Part shown: in pieces, positions 22,848-35,090 of the stretch
How the letters are laid out: each line of letters begins with the position of its first letter
How positions within the stretch are numbered: the stretch's first letter is position 1
Assembly (NCBI GenBank): GCA_029706075.1
Contig: JAINUG010000086.1
Coordinates: 3,657,060-3,721,059 of the forward strand
Direction of reading: 5' to 3'
Length of the DNA stretch: 64,000 nt
Origin: Aldrovandia affinis
Lineage: Eukaryota; Chordata; Actinopteri; Notacanthiformes; Halosauridae
Made by a program: the position numbers and the translations under genes
Notes under the pieces: model-generated
Told to the model about the DNA's origin: nothing
What the model saw: only the letters and a program-made list of their open reading frames with translations
Database searches by the model: none

Positions 22848-23162
22848 AATGTGACAATATTAATTCATTAATTAAATATATATATAAATAAATGTGATAA
22901 TAAATAAATAATGGCACGTGGAAATAAATAATTAAATATTTTACATTTAATTATTTATGTTTACATTTCACTTTTTATTTAATTAATATTGGCACGTTAT
23001 TTCCTCCGTAGCAATGTGCCAATATTAATGAATGAATTATAGAAATACATATAGAAATAATTAAATGTGAAAATAATTAAATATTTTGGATTGAATTATT
23101 TACGTTGTCATCTCACTTTTTATTCAACTAATTAATATCGGCACATCATTTCCTCCATATAG
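22848..23162. mobile_element. tandem AT-rich palindromic element (two units)
   Basis: Two consecutive units (about 22848-23012 and 23013-23162) each begin AATGTGNCAATATTAAT and end in ATTAATATYGGCACRTYATT followed by TCCTCC. Each unit is internally palindromic (AATTAAATATTTT and relatives). It looks like a miniature inverted-repeat element in tandem. It lies immediately before a hAT transposase relic, which may or may not be its source. Confidence 0.6.
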
Positions 23163-23199
23163 TCGCAGTAGTTCTGTGCATAGCATTAGAGAGCTGCAA

Positions 23200-24000
23200 A
23201 TTTGCAAAGGTCAAAAACCACCGTTACAGAACCACCACATCCATTCTTGTTCGTCATGCACCAGGCCATATCTTGAGCCCTCCCATTCACACAGGAAACT
23301 TGCTAACCAAATGCCCAACTCTCAACTACAAATGCCTCGCTCTGTTCGCGGTGCTGATGATGAAAAATTGGAGGAGCTGGCAATCACAGAGCTTTCCACC
23401 TCAGAAAAGTTCTTACTCAGATGCTGTGGATATCTTAACACCCTTTGAAACTGCTGATTGCGGTCGAGGTTCCGATGTGGTCACTGCCAGCGACATTATT
23501 CCATGTATCAGAGGACTCATCATCCACCTCAGTCATTGGCCTACCAGGTACAGCAGCGAGCTTATCAAATCTCTCACGGGGGCGACTGCCTGTGTCCAAG
23601 CAAAAAAAAGCTCTACCAAGTTGCCTTGGTCCTTCACCCACACTTCAAAGTTGCACAGTGCAGCGAAAGATGTTGGCGCAAAATTAATCACAACAGAGGA
23701 CGTCCCGCCCACTGACCCAGCTGCGGAGAAACGTCCAACAGTCATGCTGTTTGGTTTCATGGACCAACCAAGCAGACGTGGCTCCCATCACCAGAGAAAT
23801 TGAGGAGTACCTCAGCACCATATGTCTGCCACCTACATCCACCAATCCACTGTTTATTCTGGAAGGCACACAGCAACAAGTACCCTGTACAGAGCAAACT
23901 TGCATTTGAATACTTGTTCCAGCATCCTCAGCAACTGCAGACCATCTTTTTTGCATCAGAGGCCGCTGTTCATTGGCCGATGACCTTTGTGAAACTCTAA
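23200..24000 (+). pseudogene. hAT-family transposase relic
   Basis: Degenerate plus-strand coding traces in more than one frame resemble the C-terminal half of a hAT (BED-finger type) transposase. VDILTPFETADCGRGSDVVT then ASDIIPCIRGL (about 23430-23530) matches the conserved segment before the helical insertion. FWKAHSNKYPVQSKLAFEYL near 23857-23920 matches the hAT C-terminal dimerisation region (W-K/N-S-Y-P-LAKLA-YL). Frameshifts and stops break it. No N-terminal BED finger is seen. Confidence 0.75.
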
Positions 24001-26844
24001 TGTTCTTAAAATGTAACATGCAAACTGTCCCCCTCAATGATGAACAAATGTGAAGTGTCAGCTGAATAATAACCTTGGGCTGAATCATATTAAAAAGTTA
24101 AATGAGCCCAGTGAACTTTCTAAATCCTTTGGCTAGCAATGCAGTCTTTCAAATACCTCAAACAAGATATTTGAAGTAGTTTCAAATACATTTGCAAATA
24201 CATTCAAATATTCAAATGCAGGTTTTTAAAATGACCATTTCCTATTTACCTTTGCATTAGTTAGATTAAAGAAATACTTGTCTGACACTGCCCCTAGAAA
24301 AAAGAAAATGCTTCAAAAAAGGGGTTAGAAGACGCTTTCACTGCGGGCTTTAAAACAGCTGTCATGTTATGACAAAGGCATTGGTGATCCCCGGACAAAC
24401 AATTTGCCATGCCCTCTTTTCTGTTCATGTGAACATTTTAAATGCTTTATATATATTATATACTTTTTTTCCTCCTTTCTTTTTTATCTGCAGGGCATAC
24501 TTTTTAAAAAGAATGCTGACAATGATATAGTCGACTCAGCCAGGATTCTAAAGGTCATATCGCGCTGAAGTACGTTTCACGTCTTTCCTGTCTGCGTTAT
24601 CATCATCAAACCGCAAGGGAAGAATAAGCCCTGTGTGAGACCAGACTCTCTGCGAGTTAATGTTTCATCTGATTATGACGCCTTTAACGCCGCGCAGAAA
24701 TTTGAATAGACCAGTGAGCAAACACTGCTAACAAAGACATCAGTGTCCGCGTATAAGGAAACGCTGCAAGTCCCACGGTTAATCTTTATTTAGAGGCATC
24801 CGGCCAGGACGGTGAGGACTCGGTGCCTTCTGCCACAGCCCGCCGGCGGGGTGATCGACGCCCCTCTGCATTCGGAGCACGTCCCGTTAACGCACTGGCA
24901 TCGGGGTTTACTGTATGATTAGCAGCCATTAAATATTTAAACATCTCCCTGACTGCAGCATTCATCATCTGCCAAATATGTTTTTCTCACCACAGGAGTT
25001 TCATTAGCAGGCTGGATATAGCTTGTGTATGAACATTGTACATCGCGTGTGCGATTGCCTTTTTAAAAATTGTCTTAATTAAAATATGAATCACCAGAAA
25101 AAAGGTATGGGAAGGTTTCTGTGGTAGAAAAGGGTAAGATCCAACAACAAGCGCTAGGTTCGTTTAATGCAATATAAACCATTCCTAAAAATTCTGCCAA
25201 AATGACTGATTACTTGATGTACAGTAGTAAGAACACTATTTTTTTTAAATCTCCGAATCCACTCTGACCCAGTCATTTACCTAAATGAACCCAGCTGAAC
25301 GACAATTAGTTCAGCACATAACTGTTTGTGTAACTAAAAAGCCATGATTCCAGTAAGAGATTTTGACCAAAGCTACAAATTAACAGACTGTGGCCTAGAG
25401 TCCTGGCTGCAGCAGAGTCAATTTCCTGTGTTTATGTTATGTTTATACATAGGGGGCGTGGCAAACTACAGAATCCAATGAAGACCAGAGCTGATTGGCT
25501 CAGTGCTTTCTCGGTGTTGACAAAAGTACAGCACAAAACACCATTCTTGGCCTCTCTCTCCCTTGCAGAAGTGGACTTTTCCAAACAATCCAAACACAGC
25601 GAAGCGTTAGGTTTGAGACGCTCTCCGTTCACTACCGCCTGCGTTTCTGGCACAGCTTCGTAATTGCCTCCATCTCCGAAGGCTTTCAAAAGAGATGAGT
25701 ACCTAATCAAATCTGGAGCCATTTTACTGGGCAAGAGGAACGTAAAAAACAAACGTAAGAATAGAAACGGGTCACGCAGTCAACGGCGGCAGACCAAGAA
25801 AGACATTTCTGAAGAACGCCTCTCCCTCGTCTGTCAGCGCTGACTCTTTCAATGTATCGTCTGTCGGGTATAGACCACACACTCCTGAGAGGACTTGACA
25901 GGCAGAGGGATTAGAACCTCTGCTTGACTGAGGCTGGTAGTCACCACCGCCCCAGGCCACACGGAGTTGGGTTTAGATGAAGGAAACCGGAGAAGCCTGT
26001 ATAAATCCATCTCCGTGACCTCACGACACTGTAGCTCTGAAGAGCTTTCACTCGCTTTAAAAACTCACTGCCGCTCTCCCAAATCCTGAAACTGGAGATA
26101 ATTCTACACATTCGGTATAAAAGATGATGCATTTTTCTTTTTTGAGGGGGGATCCAAAAGCCTTAAAGCTTTTGAGAATTTGAGAAAGCCGAGCATTTCT
26201 TAGTTTCCCTTTCATCTTAGCCTTCTTTCTTTGGCCCAATTTGAAAACGGTCGCAAGCTGACCAGGAAGCTGAAGGCGTTTTCGCACTCTCGCGATCCTC
26301 CGTGAACCGAGGGCTTCCCGTTATTATCGTTGTTTGTCGAGCGGATTTCATCGTTGAAGGAGTGGACAGGTGAGCTAAACCAATTTAAAAGGGTTCAATC
26401 CTTGTGGAGGCGCGATGGCCTAATGGGCAGCGTCTCTCACAGTGAAAGGTGAGAGTCGGGCCTTGGGGCAGGTCAGGGGGTACGGCGGTGCACTGTCGCA
26501 GCAAATCAAACAGCTTCAGCTGGGGGTGCGGTCTCCAAGCAAACGACTACGGTGGACGTCTATGGCATTTTTCCTCCATGGCGCAAGGAAATCACGTTGA
26601 GATATTCTGCATACGCACAATGAAGAATATTCGGAGCAGTGGAATGACCATTCACATAAAGCACACGCTGACAGGTTTGGAGCCCGACCCGTGTTCCAGG
26701 TTTGAGAATAGTTCACGGTGGACTCTGCTCTGTGGTTGAGTGTTGGATGTACAGAATGTCCACCGGAAGGGCTAAGTATGTTCACTCAAGAATGTTCTCT
26801 CTCTTTCGCTCATCCTCCGTCAGAGCAGAGATGGGAGAAGGCAA

Positions 26845-27515
26845 CAACAAAAAAGTAATTATACAACTAATTACACGCAAGACTGCAAAAAATACAGTCG
26901 CTTCAAAAAATAGCTATCCTCAAAATTTCTAAAAATTATATTCTTTTTTACTAATACTATTGCTCAATATAGAAGTCATATTTCTTTCCCAAAATCATGT
27001 CACAATTACTCATATCCCTGTTTTCAGTGTACTCTGTGGTCAGTTAACAATTTCTAGGTTGATTCTGAGGTATGCTTGGGATCATTCTCTTGCTCATTCG
27101 TGGCCAGGTTTCAGCTTTCTGGCAGAGGGAACCAGATTTGTGGTCAAAATGTCCTGGTGCTTGCTAGAGTTGATTCCATGATTCCATTGGCCTTACCAAG
27201 AGGCCCAGGACCAGTAGACGCAAAACAACCCCATATCATCAAACTGTAGATCCACCACCACATTTGTATTATTTATTTGTTTGTAACCATGGTTACAAAG
27301 GCTTGTTTACCTTGTCAAGGTAAACAATCCTTTGTCTTCTGAGAGTTCTTTCCCTTTCCCCTTGCAGATGGATGACAAATGGATTTTACTCTGTGGATGT
27401 GTGTTACCTTATTTTTATACCCCAGTGAAACAGGAAGCCTTGTGGGAGGCCACAATACAGTTCCTTAAGATTGAGATGAACACAAAAAGTAGCAAATAAT
27501 TATTAAGGGATGTGA
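26845..27515 (-). mobile_element. degenerate Tc1-like transposon, minus strand
   Basis: On the minus strand, sequence at about 27180-27245 reads LMIWGCFASTGPGPLGKANG, the WGCF motif region of Tc1-like transposases, followed by degenerate KHQDILTTNLVPSARKL. Stops and frameshifts are present. Likely end sequence with GTGAATAATT lies near 27505-27520. It is a different lineage from the Tc1-type copies at the low end of the window. Confidence 0.75.
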
Positions 27516-29167
27516 ATAATTCAATCTCCCTCTCTATTCTATTCCTTCCCTCTCATTTTCTCTCCCTTCCTCTCATCTTTCCACATTCTCTCTCCCACTC
27601 TTCCTCTCGTTCCCTCCTCACTTCCTTCATAAACACTGCTCCTGCATCAGCTCACTGCCTCCTCTGTGCTACTCCAGTGTCCGTGACCTCCACAAAACAG
27701 TTACGCATTTCAGCTCCAGCCGCAACACGGACACCGATAAAGAGATGAGGAAGCTCCTCTGAAACTGGTGAGGTCAGCAGAATGGGGTGGGGGGGTCAAG
27801 TGTCGCCCAGGATCCCCCTCCCCCCGCCCCACCCCCACAATAGACCCGCTCCAGAGGAAGCACTGGATCAAGAGGAAATGTAGAGTGTCAGGGGAATAAG
27901 CGAGGACACCAAAAAAAAAAATGCACAAAAAAAAAAAAAATTGTAAATGACAAACAATGGTCCTTTCCATTGACGTTTTGACACACTTTTGTCCTAATCC
28001 TATGACAATGCACTCCATTAATAAAAAAAAAGCTCTCTGGGATTTTCATTTCATTCTTTTTTCCTTATGTATGCAAGAGAGGGGGAGAAAAAAAACCAAC
28101 ATCCTGGCTGGTGGCCTTTGCCGTTGCCGTTGGAAACTGCACTTACATTAGCTAGCGTTCATGAACCGCATTTAAATGAGCATTTTAAAATAGAACAGTT
28201 CGTGCGTGGGACCTCAACCATTTAACTCGGTAAATTTTGCTGTGAAGAAATCACTTCTCAAAACATTTATTTAGCAAAATATGAGCCTCATTAGTTCCAA
28301 TGTTGAAATGTTCCTTTGAATTGATGACCATGGGCATAAGGATTTGTATAATAATTGCCCTTGACCTCTAAGCAAGCATGGTAGGTAACCGAACTTGGAA
28401 GAAGAAAAAAACGATCAGTTTTAACAAAATTCTCCTCTCTCAGTTAACAACAGAGGGTTTGAGGGATTGAACTGTGTGCGTACGTTCCCAGGCAACAGAA
28501 TGTCCCCACAGTAGGACAGTGGAACTCCGAGCCCATAATCCAGCCAGAGCGAACAGCGTCTGGGACAGAGGACCACAAAACAGCTCCCAGAATCCTCTCT
28601 GCCTCCCGAGTGGCTTACTCACCGTCTCCAGGACCCCGCGCTGTGGAGCGAGAGACAGACTGCTTCACTCTCAGGTCAGAGGCCTGTTGAAGTTTTCAAT
28701 GACTTGCTCCCTTCAGCGAGTGTGTGGGAACTGGCGAGCGTCAACAGGGCAGCGGACGCTGGCGGTTTTCAGCAGCGCGATTCCACCCCCAGGTTTTTCT
28801 GCCAGCGAGCATTCCGGGGAGGACCTGACCTCAGGATCCACAGCCCACCGGCTGTGCCCTCTCCCTCCGCCTCCCTTTTAAAGAGTCTCACGCAGCCAGA
28901 TGGATACAGACCGACAAACAGACACTTTTTTCCTTTTCACGACTCCGGCTTTCACTAGCGCAGGAGGAAGGGGGGACGTGGATGAAATCTCCAGAGCGGA
29001 CGACCGCAGAGCAACGACCGCAGAGCAATGGAGACCTGGAGAGGGACCGGTGGCTGGGCACGGCCCCCATTTCAGATGGATGGAGTGTCCTCAGTAATGA
29101 GCTGTGCAGCACAGTGCGCTGTGGACTGTCTCACTGCCGGCAGGAGCCGAGGCGATAGGACATCTTC

Positions 29168-29213
29168 TCCCTCCACCTCCTCCTCCTCCTTCTCCTCCTC
29201 CTCCTCCTCCCTG
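29168..29213. repeat. (TCC)n tract
   Basis: A run of TCC trinucleotides with one TTC interruption. Confidence 0.85.
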
Positions 29214-29524
29214 CCACAGTGATCACCCCACCGTGAGGACACAGCAAAGGGCCTCCCATACTCCGTCCACTCCGACCCCACAGCTGACAGGCCGAGCCTC
29301 AGGCCACCGCCCGCGAGAAGCCACGGATGGGTGGAGTTCATATCGCCACGGCACCCGGGACCGTCCTCCGAGAAACGATCTGCGGTCGACCTCACAACTG
29401 CCATTGCAATGCGGGGAGACTGGGAGCCGGACAGCACATTCACGATTTGGATACTCAACGAATACTTTAAAAGGAGCCAAAGGGGCAAGTGTTATGTAGC
29501 GCACATGGTCCGCGAGTGACCGCA

Positions 29525-29706
29525 CACAGCGTCGCCCGGCGGCGTAGCACAGTGCTCAGGCCGTCTCACACGGCGACTCTGAACTCTTGGTGTAGCGTTG
29601 CAGCGATACCCTTGAGCAGCGCGCTTGACCCGAATTGCTTCAGTAAGTATCCAGCTGCATAAATGGATGGTGTTTACTGTGCCACCCTGCACGAGGGCCC
29701 TTGGCA
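29525..29706 (+). mobile_element. diverged SINE copy (same family as 32947-33178)
   Basis: The segment CCCTTGAGCAGCGCGCTTGA CCCGAATTGCTTCAGTAAGT ATCCAGCTGCATAAATGGAT matches the body of the SINE at 32947-33178. The tRNA-like head is diverged and the TCTGCTAAATG tail is missing. Confidence 0.75.
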
Positions 29707-30851
29707 ATCAAACAAACAACGCAACAATGCAGGCAAACCCTTTAAAGGGCTAGTTTATGAATGGTGGATATCCAACCACGTATGACCCCTGTTGATAGAT
29801 TTTCTCATAGAACTTCTGGTGCCCTTTAACATCATTTCACACCAATACTTTTGCATACAACAGATTGCCTTGTATTGTGGATTCTTTTTAATTTGATGGT
29901 GTCGTGTGAACACAAATTAGTATCAATCCAAATTCTAACTAAAATATCACATCAGGAGTCCTATTCTCCATTTCATCAAGTCTGCAATAAGAACTCTTTG
30001 CACCATCTATGCCTATCGAAAATGCCCACCTTTAAACTTACACTTTAAAGAAGTGATTATTGGAACATGTTTCAATACTACAGCACTTCCTGCAGTACAA
30101 AGGGACAAAATGTCACACTGTTAGAGAAGCTCACTTCGGTTGCACTTAGGGAAAATGAAAGTGATTATGTCAGCGTCCCCCAACGTCAGCATCGTTCCTG
30201 ACACCAGGGCACGGAGGGAAAAAATTACAACTAAAAACTGTAGCCAGAGATTACTCTATGAGAAAACTCCAGCCCAGCTGAACTTGAGCAGTGACGTGTG
30301 CGCGGCGCCCTGCACAACGGGAGGAGCCGTCGCCTGTGCTGGCCCTGGCCAGAGGTCACCGCGCAGCAGAGTTAGTCTGTGCTGGGTCATCTCAGAGACG
30401 CGGCGGCAGGATCGCTCGCATCGGTCACCTCGGTTTGAAGTACGCCCATTTATAATACACGTGCAGGATACAGCTTGATGGGGTCAAAGACAGGGGGCTT
30501 GTGATGATGCTGCTGCATTGCATAATCTGCGGTATAATAACATTATAATTATATATTATACGCACAGCGCGTTAAAACCTCAGATAAACAAGGCCCCTGC
30601 AATCGGCGGGACCTTCGGCAGGAGGAAAGAAGCACGGCACTCTCAGGGTATCTGTCACAGTTACATCCCCCCCCCCCGGCGCTGTCCGGGAAGCTGAGCT
30701 TTACAAAAATCTATAGCACATCACTTATGAAACAGGATCCACTCCTGCGCCTCCCCCTTTCCCTCTCAATCCCCCAAATCAAGTGAATGACCAAAAGGCG
30801 AGCGGTTCAGACAGCGGTGCACATTGAGGGGAGTGTGCCGGTCCCTTTATT

Positions 30852-30852
<1 letters not shown>

Positions 30853-30919
<67 letters not shown>

Positions 30920-31024
30920 GATAGAGAGATAGAGAGATAGAGAGATAGAGAGATAGAGAGATAGAGAGATAGAGGGATAGAAGGATAGATAGATAGACAG
31001 ATAGAGAGAGAGAGAGAGAGAGAC
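30853..31024. repeat. (GA)n with (GATAGAGA)n core
   Basis: Pure GA units flank about nine copies of an 8-bp GATAGAGA unit and a short GATA run. The total is about 170 bp and is likely very polymorphic. Confidence 0.95.
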
Positions 31025-31070
31025 AGAGCCAAAATGTGCAAACTAAGGGGAAAAATATCAACCCAGTATC

Positions 31071-31092
31071 AAATAAATAAATAAATAAATAA
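31071..31092. repeat. (AAAT)n microsatellite
   Basis: About five AAAT units. Confidence 0.9.
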
Positions 31093-32254
31093 AACCTTTT
31101 GCTTTCAACCGAAATCTCATCCCGGCTCTCTGGGCGACTGTAGCGCGGCTCACAAAGGAAACACTATCTACGCGCACGCAGCAGGGGGAAGGCGAGGATC
31201 TGATCAGACGTGGGCAGATCTCCTGGGGAGGCAAGCGGAGGCCGGGAACGCAGTGAAAGCCATCCGCGCGTCGACCATCACAGGCCCCCGGCGGCTTCTC
31301 TACGCCCGCTCATCGCCCTCACCACGGCGGGCGGCAAAAAGCAGCTGAAAGAGACTCGTACTGTACCGCCTCCCACGACTTGTTTTTATCCAGGCAAATT
31401 AGGCAGAAAGTCACGTTCGAAAAGCACGCCCAAAACCTTCGCGCTTTGTCCATAACCATGGGGAAACTTTGTCGCTGGTGTTGATTTTGGACTGAATTTG
31501 TTTACAGCCTGCTTGTACCCATGTTTAGCAATTCACTTGCCCCGCCCCCCAGCGATCATGCGGCAGGGTCCCAAATAAAGGAGAGCGCGTAATTCAGTGA
31601 AAATCTTCAAGAGGTGTCACGCATACATGCACACAAATGCGTCCCTTTGTGAGACAAAACCAAAACCAAGCCCAACGTGTTTATAGGGGTCCCACAGTAA
31701 ACAGCAGAATGCAACCCCGGATGACTGCGAGACCCAGAATTCCCTGAACCACGTGACAGTGTTCAAGTATGAAGCACAGCCCCGCTCAGTATTGACAAAA
31801 CTCCACATGGGGAAAGCTGAGAGCAAGCGGAGATGTGCGTCCAATTCCTCTGTGTGCATTGGTCCAGCAGCTGCAGAGGAACACGCCTGTGTGTGACCAC
31901 ATGAGGGAACTCCATTTGCAGCGTGCGCTGCCTGTGATCTGAAGCCAAGCTCATTTTAAAGGCCTCGGATTCAAGGTGTGCTTTACAATTAGCGTTTGAA
32001 AATATAGTGGGGGAAAAAAGTAACACTCTCAGGTCAACTTATAATACATTTAAAATGCATATAATCCTCTTTCAGCTTTCAGAAACCAGAAAGCGTACTC
32101 CCTCAGTGAATATAAATGAATAATGCATAACATTGTTGCATTGTATGCTTAATTTTATACTTATTTATAGATAGAACAGTTGGTGCAGGCAACTCAATGT
32201 AAACATACGATGCCCGCCCACGGCCCAAAAAAAAGACGGATGAACGGAACTTAC

Positions 32255-32401
32255 CTTTCGCCGAAAAACTTGCGCCAAAACTCGGCGGCGTCGGCCTTTG
32301 TGATGCGGAAGGTGTCCCCCTGGAACTGGCCGCCAGGGAAGATGGCCTTGATCTCGGCCAGCATGTGACTGAAGATCAGCGAGAGCTTGGTGAGGTTGCG
32401 T
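32255..32401 (-). CDS. cblb: cblb window exon 2: bundle end and EF-hand start
   Basis: This 147-nt exon encodes [20 protein letters not shown] through [10 protein letters not shown] and half of the next Arg codon. It contains the last helix of the four-helix bundle ([16 protein letters not shown]) and the first part of the EF-hand ([17 protein letters not shown]). The acceptor is TTTCTTCCTCACAG, ending at 32402, and the donor is GTAAGT at 32254. The length is exactly 49 codons, as in human Cbl-b, and the phase passes unchanged from the exon before to the exon after. It is separated from the previous exon by the largest intron in the window, about 31.3 kb. No frame disruption or odd residue is visible. 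Confidence 0.97.
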
Positions 32402-32946
32402 CTGTGAGGAAGAAAGAGGGGAGGGGGGAAAGCGAGAGCATCAACGCTGGGCATCCTGTACATCAGACACACGCCATCCCCCATGGACTCCCGGCTCTCC
32501 CGGAGAATAGCGGCAAGCCGGCTGAAGTCGCATGGGAAGAGCGGTGCACGGTGCGTCCTTGAGCGCCTTTGTAAGTTAACTCTGGCGTCTGGCGGCTCTT
32601 CTGAAGGACGCGCTGGAGTGGCTTTAGAAACACTCCCCGCGGCGCGGTCCGTCAGAGCTGCGAAGAGGCCGCGCTGTCTGGAAGCGTATGCCGGGGGGCT
32701 CGGAGGGACGACGGGGGTCCGGGGCGTTCTCCGAAAAAAACAGCCACTGAACAGCCTGCCGCGTGACACTGCCGCGCCACTCTAAGTCTTAAGTGGCTCT
32801 CTGGCTCGGACTCCCAGACACGGGAGGGGAAGTCAGACTGACAGCTTGCGTGAGTGGTCCGAGCGCTCGGGGAGCAGGAGGGAGGTGTTAGCCGGGGGGT
32901 CTCACTGTGTATGAAGACGTGACGGAAAACGGCACACGGCAAGGGC

Positions 32947-33178
32947 TGGGCAGTGTAGTGTAATGGTTAGGGAGCTGGGCTTGTAACTCAGAGGTTGCAG
33001 GTTCAATTCCCAGGTGGGGCACTGCTGTTGTACCGCCGTTGAGCAAGGTACTTAAACCTGAATTGCTTCAGTAAATATCCAGCTGTATAAATGGATTGTA
33101 TGTAAAGAAATGCAAACTGTGTAAGTCGCTCTGGATAAGAGCGTCTGCTAAATGCCTAAAGATGTCAAATGTAAAAAT
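32947..33178 (+). mobile_element. tRNA-derived SINE, near full length
   Basis: The head CAGTGTAGTGTAATGGTTAG GG carries an A box, and GGTTCAATTCC at 33000-33010 is a B box. The body includes TTGAGCAAGGTACTTAAACC TGAATTGCTTCAGTAAATAT. The tail GTAAGTCGCTCTGGATAAGA GCGTCTGCTAAATGCC ends in ATGTCAAATGTAAAAATG repeats. It is inserted about 550 bp upstream, in coding sense, of the exon at 32255-32401 and in antisense orientation to cblb. Confidence 0.92.
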
Positions 33179-33859
33179 GCAGCCATGATCCGAGCCACGG
33201 GCCTAGATCTCAATGTGATTGCCTACCCCTCCCTCAGCAGTACTATAGTAAAGCATTATGTTCACTTGCACACGCACGCACTAGTGCAAAACTTTGCGGG
33301 GCACGAATCCCCGCCCCCCGAGCCCGCGCTCCAGGAGAAACTGCAGAAGCACAGCGGCGAAATCCCCGCAGCCCCCGGAGGAGCCTGGCGGGAAGCCTGT
33401 GGGATTAGCGGGAGGCAATAAACACCATTTCAGCACAATCTCTCCACGACACTCAATTTAAGCAGGGTGACTTATTCCAAGGTGTGTGATTGTGGTGGTG
33501 GTGGTGGGGCAAACAGAGACCGGCTGCGTTCTGCTGATAACCAACCCCCCTCCCATGACACCCCACTTTCCTGACACGCCCACACGAAAAAAACGAACAA
33601 AGAAGCGGACGTCACACATGACGAGCTGCGGTCCCACAGCCGTTCAGGAAGCTCGGACGGGCTGTTTCCCAGGCAGCATCACGCGCAACTCGTCCTTCCT
33701 TTTAAAATAACGAAAACAGCCTTCGCCCAAATCTGTCGGCTCCTCTGAGACGAGAGATCCAGGGCTGAACTAATTAACACCTGCAGTCTGGATGGGTCTC
33801 TTTGCAGAAAGAGTGTCAAGAGTGTTTTCTGTAGACTGGGCCCCCATTGAGAACACGTA

Positions 33860-34033
33860 TTACCTCCAATCAAAGCACTTTATTATCATGCATGTTTTTA
33901 TGTATGATATACTGTATCTTATATTTCTGCTGTTGTCTTGGCCAGGTCTCCCTTGTAAAAGAGATCCCGTTAGATTATCTTCCCGGTTGAATAAATGTTC
34001 AATAAAATAAATAAAATAATAAATAAATAAAAT
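33860..34033 (+). mobile_element. 3' end of a LINE-like retroelement
   Basis: TCTTGGCCAGGTCTCCCTTG TAAAAGAGATCCCGTTAGA, then GGTTGAATAAATGTTCAATA and AAATAAATAAAATAATAAAT, is the characteristic 3' untranslated end of a fish LINE family, finishing in simple AAAT-type repeats. Only this end is present. I cannot name the clade with confidence. Confidence 0.6.
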
Positions 34034-35044
34034 GGGAGGAGAGCGGCAGACTCGCAAATTAGCAAGTACCTCTCTTCTGTCCCCGTCATTAACACTTCAG
34101 CGTGAGGAGAATTTCACTCAGCAGTGACCTCGCCTCTGACCCGCTCAACGTTTGTGGTATCACACCAGTAGTGATGCGTGCTCTCTTCATGCTAGCCGGT
34201 TCGTGTGGCGATTCTACACTTTTGGGCGTTCTCCCTTGAACTGCCCAAAAGTTAAAAAAACACCCAAGAGTATCCCATCTCTCTATGGTTTAGATAGTTG
34301 TACTTAGATGATAGAATAGTTAGATGCTACCCTATTCTAACGAGTAAAATGGTAATAGGCTACAGTGCATAGCCACGCGTAGTCACAGGCCTGTTGCTAA
34401 GAGACTATCTCCGGGAATAAAGAGAAACAGGAGACTAAATATGGTAGAAAATATCCCTGTCTACAATATCTATCCGGAGGTAGAATTTGCATACAACTTT
34501 ATTTCAGTTAAAGGAGGGAGTCAAAGGCCACAAAGCAATCTGTGCTAACTACCCCAGAGATTACAAGTCTGACTTTAGTTTAATTGGGCAAGAACTCAAC
34601 CGATTGAGAATAATATGAGAAAAATAAACCGTCGCTACATTTTTGTTTTTGTTCTCTTTTTTTTTTTTGCACAGCCGACAGCGTTATTTGAGGATTTTTC
34701 TCATCTCCAGAATCGGATCAATTTCATTCCCTTCTGTACTCAATGTAGCAAGACGGCCATCTTACAATGCAGCTACTTTATGAACCCAGTGGGACAACTG
34801 TATCCCAATATACTGGTACCCCTCAAATTACCTTATATTTTATTGATAACTGGCCTTGAATGTCATTCAGTTGCCTGTGAAATTCTGATTTTAAATAAAA
34901 ATACAATGTATACAATGCAACATTAATCCCTGAAAGGATTTACTGCATTAGACACACCGATGCCTTAAATACACCACTGGGCAGAGCTTTTATGTTTGTG
35001 ATTTAATACAGATCTCTCCTTATTTTTGAGATGTTGATATGGTA

Positions 35045-35090
35045 GGTGTGTGAGTGTGTGTGTGCGTGGGTGTGTGTGTTTGTGCATGTG
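35045..35090. repeat. (GT)n microsatellite
   Basis: An interrupted GT run. Confidence 0.85.

Noticed and set aside
26405-26480. Possible tRNA-like SINE head (GGCGCGATGGCCTAATGGGCAG)
   Set aside because: An A-box-like word is present but no B box or tail follows at the right distance.
32947-33020. A functional tRNA gene
   Set aside because: The A and B boxes belong to a SINE head: no cloverleaf with proper stems, and it continues into the SINE body and LINE-type tail. The same applies at 4901-4970 and 13209-13275.
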